From assembly GCA_020048595.1 (NCBI GenBank), contig JAIFMH010000368.1, positions 1 to 16,840 of the forward strand: a stretch of 16,840 nucleotides of DNA, given 5' to 3'. The notes under the pieces were generated by a model, which saw nothing but the letters and a program-made list of their open reading frames with translations, was not told the origin of the DNA and did not search any database. Below are positions 14,738-16,840 of the stretch, one piece after another. Position numbers and translations under genes: made by a program. The first letter of the stretch is position 1, and the number at the start of each line of letters is the position of its first letter. The DNA is from Bacteroidota bacterium (GTDB lineage Bacteria; Bacteroidota; Bacteroidia; Bacteroidales; UBA4417).

Positions 14738-14800
14738 CTTTGCGTCTTCGCGGTAAAAAAAAGTAAACGCAAAGACGCAAAGTTTTCCGCAAAGGACGCG
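14738..14800. repeat. inverted and direct repeat of a cgcaaagacgcaaag element, likely bidirectional terminator
   Basis: The arm ctttgcgtctt (14738-14748) pairs perfectly over 11 bp with aagacgcaaag (14772-14782); after one mismatch, three more pairs extend the stem inward. The right arm belongs to acgcaaagacgcaaag (14767-14782), followed by a degenerate direct copy, ccgcaaaggacgcg (14787-14800). It lies between two converging genes, 45 nt after one stop and about 20-40 nt after the other, with A-rich loop sequence, so it may terminate both. This motif recurs as a dispersed intergenic repeat in Bacteroidota and other environmental genomes; that statement is from memory. Confidence 0.75.
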
Positions 14801-14821
14801 ACAATGGGACTCTATAAAAGC

Positions 14822-16327
14822 CTAAAACACAGCAATTTTCTTATTCAGGTACCCTTTTTTACTAATCACGGATAAGGTATAAATCCCTTTGCTGATATTG
14901 GGTAAATTTCCCAGGTCAATTCCAATTTCCTTGCCATTTAATTTCTCAATATTTTTATTAAAGATTATCTTCCCGGTCATATCGGATATGCTGAGGGTTA
15001 ACTCTTCCGAAATATAATTCCGAAATACGATTTTAAATTTTTTATCCGTAATCGGGTTTGGATATACTTCAGCAGATAGCTGTTGAATGTTGAAATCATT
15101 CATTCCGGTGACTTCTGTTTCAAATTTCAGCCAGTTCAGATTAAATCCTGAACTCACAACTACAAGTTTCAATATATGGTCTCCGGCTTCGAGATTAATT
15201 GTTTTTATAACCGAAGCCCATGATTGCCAGCTTCCTGTATTTGTCGTAGTAACAGTTGCTTTTTTGATATCATCAATATACACATCAAATTTCCCGGCTG
15301 CAGTTCCGGCATACCGTGTTGTTAATTGATATTCACCACTTTGAGTTGCTGAAATTTTGTATTTCAGCCAGTCGCCGGATTCGGTATAACCTATATTCAT
15401 AAAGCCATCGACATCATTTGTTGGCTCACCGAAAATTCCTTTCTGCAGGTAATATTCTTCGGCTTCAATCCTTCCGGGGACTTGATTTACAAAGTTCGAA
15501 TCATACACCGGTATGTCAAGGTAAAGCTGGCCAAGAGGCGTCATTTGTCCGCTTGCACCATACAAATCAATATACGGATAGGTTGCAGCACCGGAACTCG
15601 TGCGGCCGATAAACCAGGAATACCTGAAAACATCCGGATCGCGCTCCAGAAAATTGGTAGTTCCGGCTAAATAATTTTTCTGTGCCTGTGCGGTAACGCC
15701 CGCTTCCCAGTTGGCATATTCGGTTACCCAGATTGGTTTGCCGTATTTCCTTGCATCATTTACGAACCCTGTCATGGAGTTACCGCCACCGTACCAGTGC
15801 AAAGCAATATAATCGACACGGCAGCCCACGCAGGCGGCAAAAAAATCATCAAGCCATTTAAACGGGTTGGTATAAACGGTGCCGTTTTCCGAAACGCAGT
15901 TCCCGCAATAATTTACCGCCGGACTTACCAGTTTTAAATTATACTGATCCGCAATAGCCTGTAATTGTGGCCAGGCGGCGGCGGCCTGTGAAGGTGTCAT
16001 ATTTGCCTGATCTTTAAAGTTAGGCTCATTAAAACCCAGCAGGTATTTTACATTGTCATCCTGCGATACCCATGTGCTAACGCCTGTGATTCCGGCTGAA
16101 TTCCATGCCTGGGGCGTAAAATCTACATTGTAATCCGGATAAGTCGTTCGTATTGAAGCTTCGGGCTGTGCTGCCCAATTATACCACCATGATATTCCTT
16201 CGGAAGCGGTATTCATATCAGCGGCAGAATGATAGCCATATCCAACTCCTCTTTTGTCGCTTTTTGCCTGCCCGTATGAGCAATAGGAAATCAGTATGAA
16301 TAGGAGCAGGATGGAGTGCTGTTTCAT
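14822..16327 (-). CDS. T9SS-secreted GH128-like endo-glycanase with CBM6
   Basis: A 501-residue secreted enzyme in four parts. Residues 1-20 are a signal peptide (LISYCSYGQ). Residues about 25-275 form a TIM-barrel glycosidase core of the Glyco_hydro_cc/GH128 type: GFNEPN puts the likely acid/base at Glu101, and WVTEYANW puts the likely nucleophile at Glu203. Also typical are SWWYNW (46-51) and DYIALHWYGG (172-181). Known GH128 enzymes cut beta-1,3-glucans, so that is the likely substrate, though not certain. Residues about 284-403 are a CBM6 (RIEAEEYY, then DVDGFMNIGYTESGDWLKYKI-like core), which often binds beta-glucan or xylan. Residues about 420-501 are a T9SS type A sorting domain (VYPNPITDKKFKI ... 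SKGIYTLSV ... NKKIAVF), directing export and surface attachment or release. It is divergent from a GH43-like gene 239 nt away, together suggesting a small polysaccharide locus. Confidence 0.92.
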   Translation of the reverse strand: MKQHSILLLFILISYCSYGQAKSDKRGVGYGYHSAADMNTASEGISWWYNWAAQPEASIRTTYPDYNVDFTPQAWNSAGITGVSTWVSQDDNVKYLLGFNEPNFKDQANMTPSQAAAAWPQLQAIADQYNLKLVSPAVNYCGNCVSENGTVYTNPFKWLDDFFAACVGCRVDYIALHWYGGGNSMTGFVNDARKYGKPIWVTEYANWEAGVTAQAQKNYLAGTTNFLERDPDVFRYSWFIGRTSSGAATYPYIDLYGASGQMTPLGQLYLDIPVYDSNFVNQVPGRIEAEEYYLQKGIFGEPTNDVDGFMNIGYTESGDWLKYKISATQSGEYQLTTRYAGTAAGKFDVYIDDIKKATVTTTNTGSWQSWASVIKTINLEAGDHILKLVVVSSGFNLNWLKFETEVTGMNDFNIQQLSAEVYPNPITDKKFKIVFRNYISEELTLSISDMTGKIIFNKNIEKLNGKEIGIDLGNLPNISKGIYTLSVISKKGYLNKKIAVF

Positions 16328-16361
16328 TTTAGTCTGGTTAAATGTTTTGAATCAATTTTTA

Positions 16362-16369
16362 CAAAGATA
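16362..16369 (-). promoter_or_regulatory. candidate -7 promoter box for the GH128-like gene (TATCTTTG)
   Basis: The minus strand reads TATCTTTG, an exact TAnnTTTG match, 34 nt before the ATG at 16327. A TTG lies 25 nt further upstream (16395-16397 on this strand), a slightly long spacing for -33. Confidence 0.5.
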
Positions 16370-16417
16370 AGTTTTGCCCGCCCGATTCCAGGCGCAATTC
16401 AAAAATTAAAAATTCCA

Positions 16418-16425
16418 TACCTTTG
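16418..16425 (+). promoter_or_regulatory. candidate -7 promoter box for the GH43-like gene (TACCTTTG)
   Basis: Exact TAnnTTTG match, 141 nt before the ATG at 16567, giving a leader of about 135 nt. No -33 TTG at normal spacing. It lies about 50 nt from the opposing box of the GH128-like gene, so one regulator could act on both. Confidence 0.4.
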
Positions 16426-16566
16426 AATAAAATTAGCTGTTCAGGATTTCAATCGAGTGCAAAGCTGATAGTTTAAAACTGCAGAATAAGGACAATTTGC
16501 AGATTGTTAAGGTCTTGTCATTTATTGTCTGAAAGCCAGGTCTTAAAATATAAATTATATCACAAA

Positions 16567-16840
16567 ATGAATGCGAAAATAGGATTGCTCATATTTGTAA
16601 CTTGTTCACTTAGCTCTTATTCCCAGGAGGCTAAAAACGATTCCATCGACAGGGCAGGAAATCCAATCGTTCCTGGCTGGTATGCTGATCCGGAAGGAAT
16701 TATTTTCGGAGATCAATACTGGATATATCCTACCTATTCCGACGATTACAATACACCTGACAGATCAGCCGGTTTTAGCGAACAGCAGTTGCAGGCTCAG
16801 AAAAATACTATTAATCCTCAATATCTGAAGCAAACTTTTA
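16567..16840 (+). CDS. start of a GH43-family glycoside hydrolase, cut by the window end
   Basis: The first 91 codons of a secreted glycosidase; the frame is open to the window edge. Residues 1-20 form a signal peptide (MNAKIGLLIFVTCSLSSYSQ). The mature protein begins EAKNDSIDRAGNPIVPGWYADPE, the classic GH43 opening in which the Asp of the ADP motif is the catalytic base, followed by IIFGDQYWIYPTYSDDY, the first propeller blade strand pair. GH43 enzymes are five-bladed propellers acting on arabinans, xylans or related side chains, and some act on beta-1,3-galactan. The other catalytic residues and any binding or sorting domain lie beyond the window, so substrate cannot be judged. It is divergent from the GH128-like gene, supporting a shared polysaccharide theme. 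The ATG is chosen because the signal peptide starts there. Confidence 0.88.
   Translation, partial: MNAKIGLLIFVTCSLSSYSQEAKNDSIDRAGNPIVPGWYADPEGIIFGDQYWIYPTYSDDYNTPDRSAGFSEQQLQAQKNTINPQYLKQTF

Noticed and set aside
1..16840. CRISPR array, mobile element, phage, toxin-antitoxin or defence island
   Set aside because: No regularly spaced palindromic repeats, transposase, integrase or recognised defence domains; the only tandem array has 7-bp units with no spacers.

Overview
The window looks like part of a chromosome from an environmental member of the Bacteroidota, probably near the Bacteroidales/Marinilabiliales. Supporting signs are a type IX secretion (T9SS) C-terminal sorting domain on a secreted glycosidase, a lipoprotein with the Bacteroidota surface-export signature after its cysteine, an S46 dipeptidyl-peptidase, several signal peptides ending in a Q/AQ-type cleavage site, AT-rich DNA with mostly no clear Shine-Dalgarno sites, and several matches to the Bacteroidota -7 promoter element (TAnnTTTG). 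No rRNA, tRNA, CRISPR array, insertion sequence, phage or defence gene was recognised.

Layout. (1) 1-2588, + strand: the 3' part of an S46 dipeptidyl-peptidase, then a predicted surface lipoprotein with seven beta-propeller-like repeats, closed by a strong terminator. (2) 3021-5900, + strand: a POTRA/BamA-like outer-membrane barrel protein, followed 9 nt later by a secreted propeller-like protein. A 7-bp tandem repeat runs from the stop codon of the second gene. (3) 6163-9554, + strand: a small lipoprotein with a terminator, then a large MscS-family mechanosensitive channel. (4) 9755-13894, - strand: a compact ion-homeostasis cluster transcribed in the order sensor kinase (KdpD-like, lacking the N-terminal KdpD/USP sensor), KdpE-type regulator, four-helix-bundle protein, Kup potassium permease. 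(5) 14144-14692, + strand: a cysteine-rich pentapeptide-repeat protein, divergent from the kinase. (6) 14822-16840: a T9SS-secreted GH128-like glycosidase with a CBM6 (- strand), divergent from the start of a GH43-like glycosidase (+ strand, cut by the window edge).

The clearest biological story is ionic and osmotic control. An MscS-type channel converges on a kup gene that sits in one probable operon with a Kdp-type two-component system, while kdpFABC is absent from the window. I infer that this Kdp-type pair controls Kup, or works in trans on a distant kdp operon. The right end is the edge of a small polysaccharide-degradation locus, and the left end is peptide scavenging at the envelope. 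Much of the rest is ordinary Bacteroidota envelope biology. I see no clearly new type of system; the kinase-regulator-bundle-Kup cluster is the best candidate for an under-described one.
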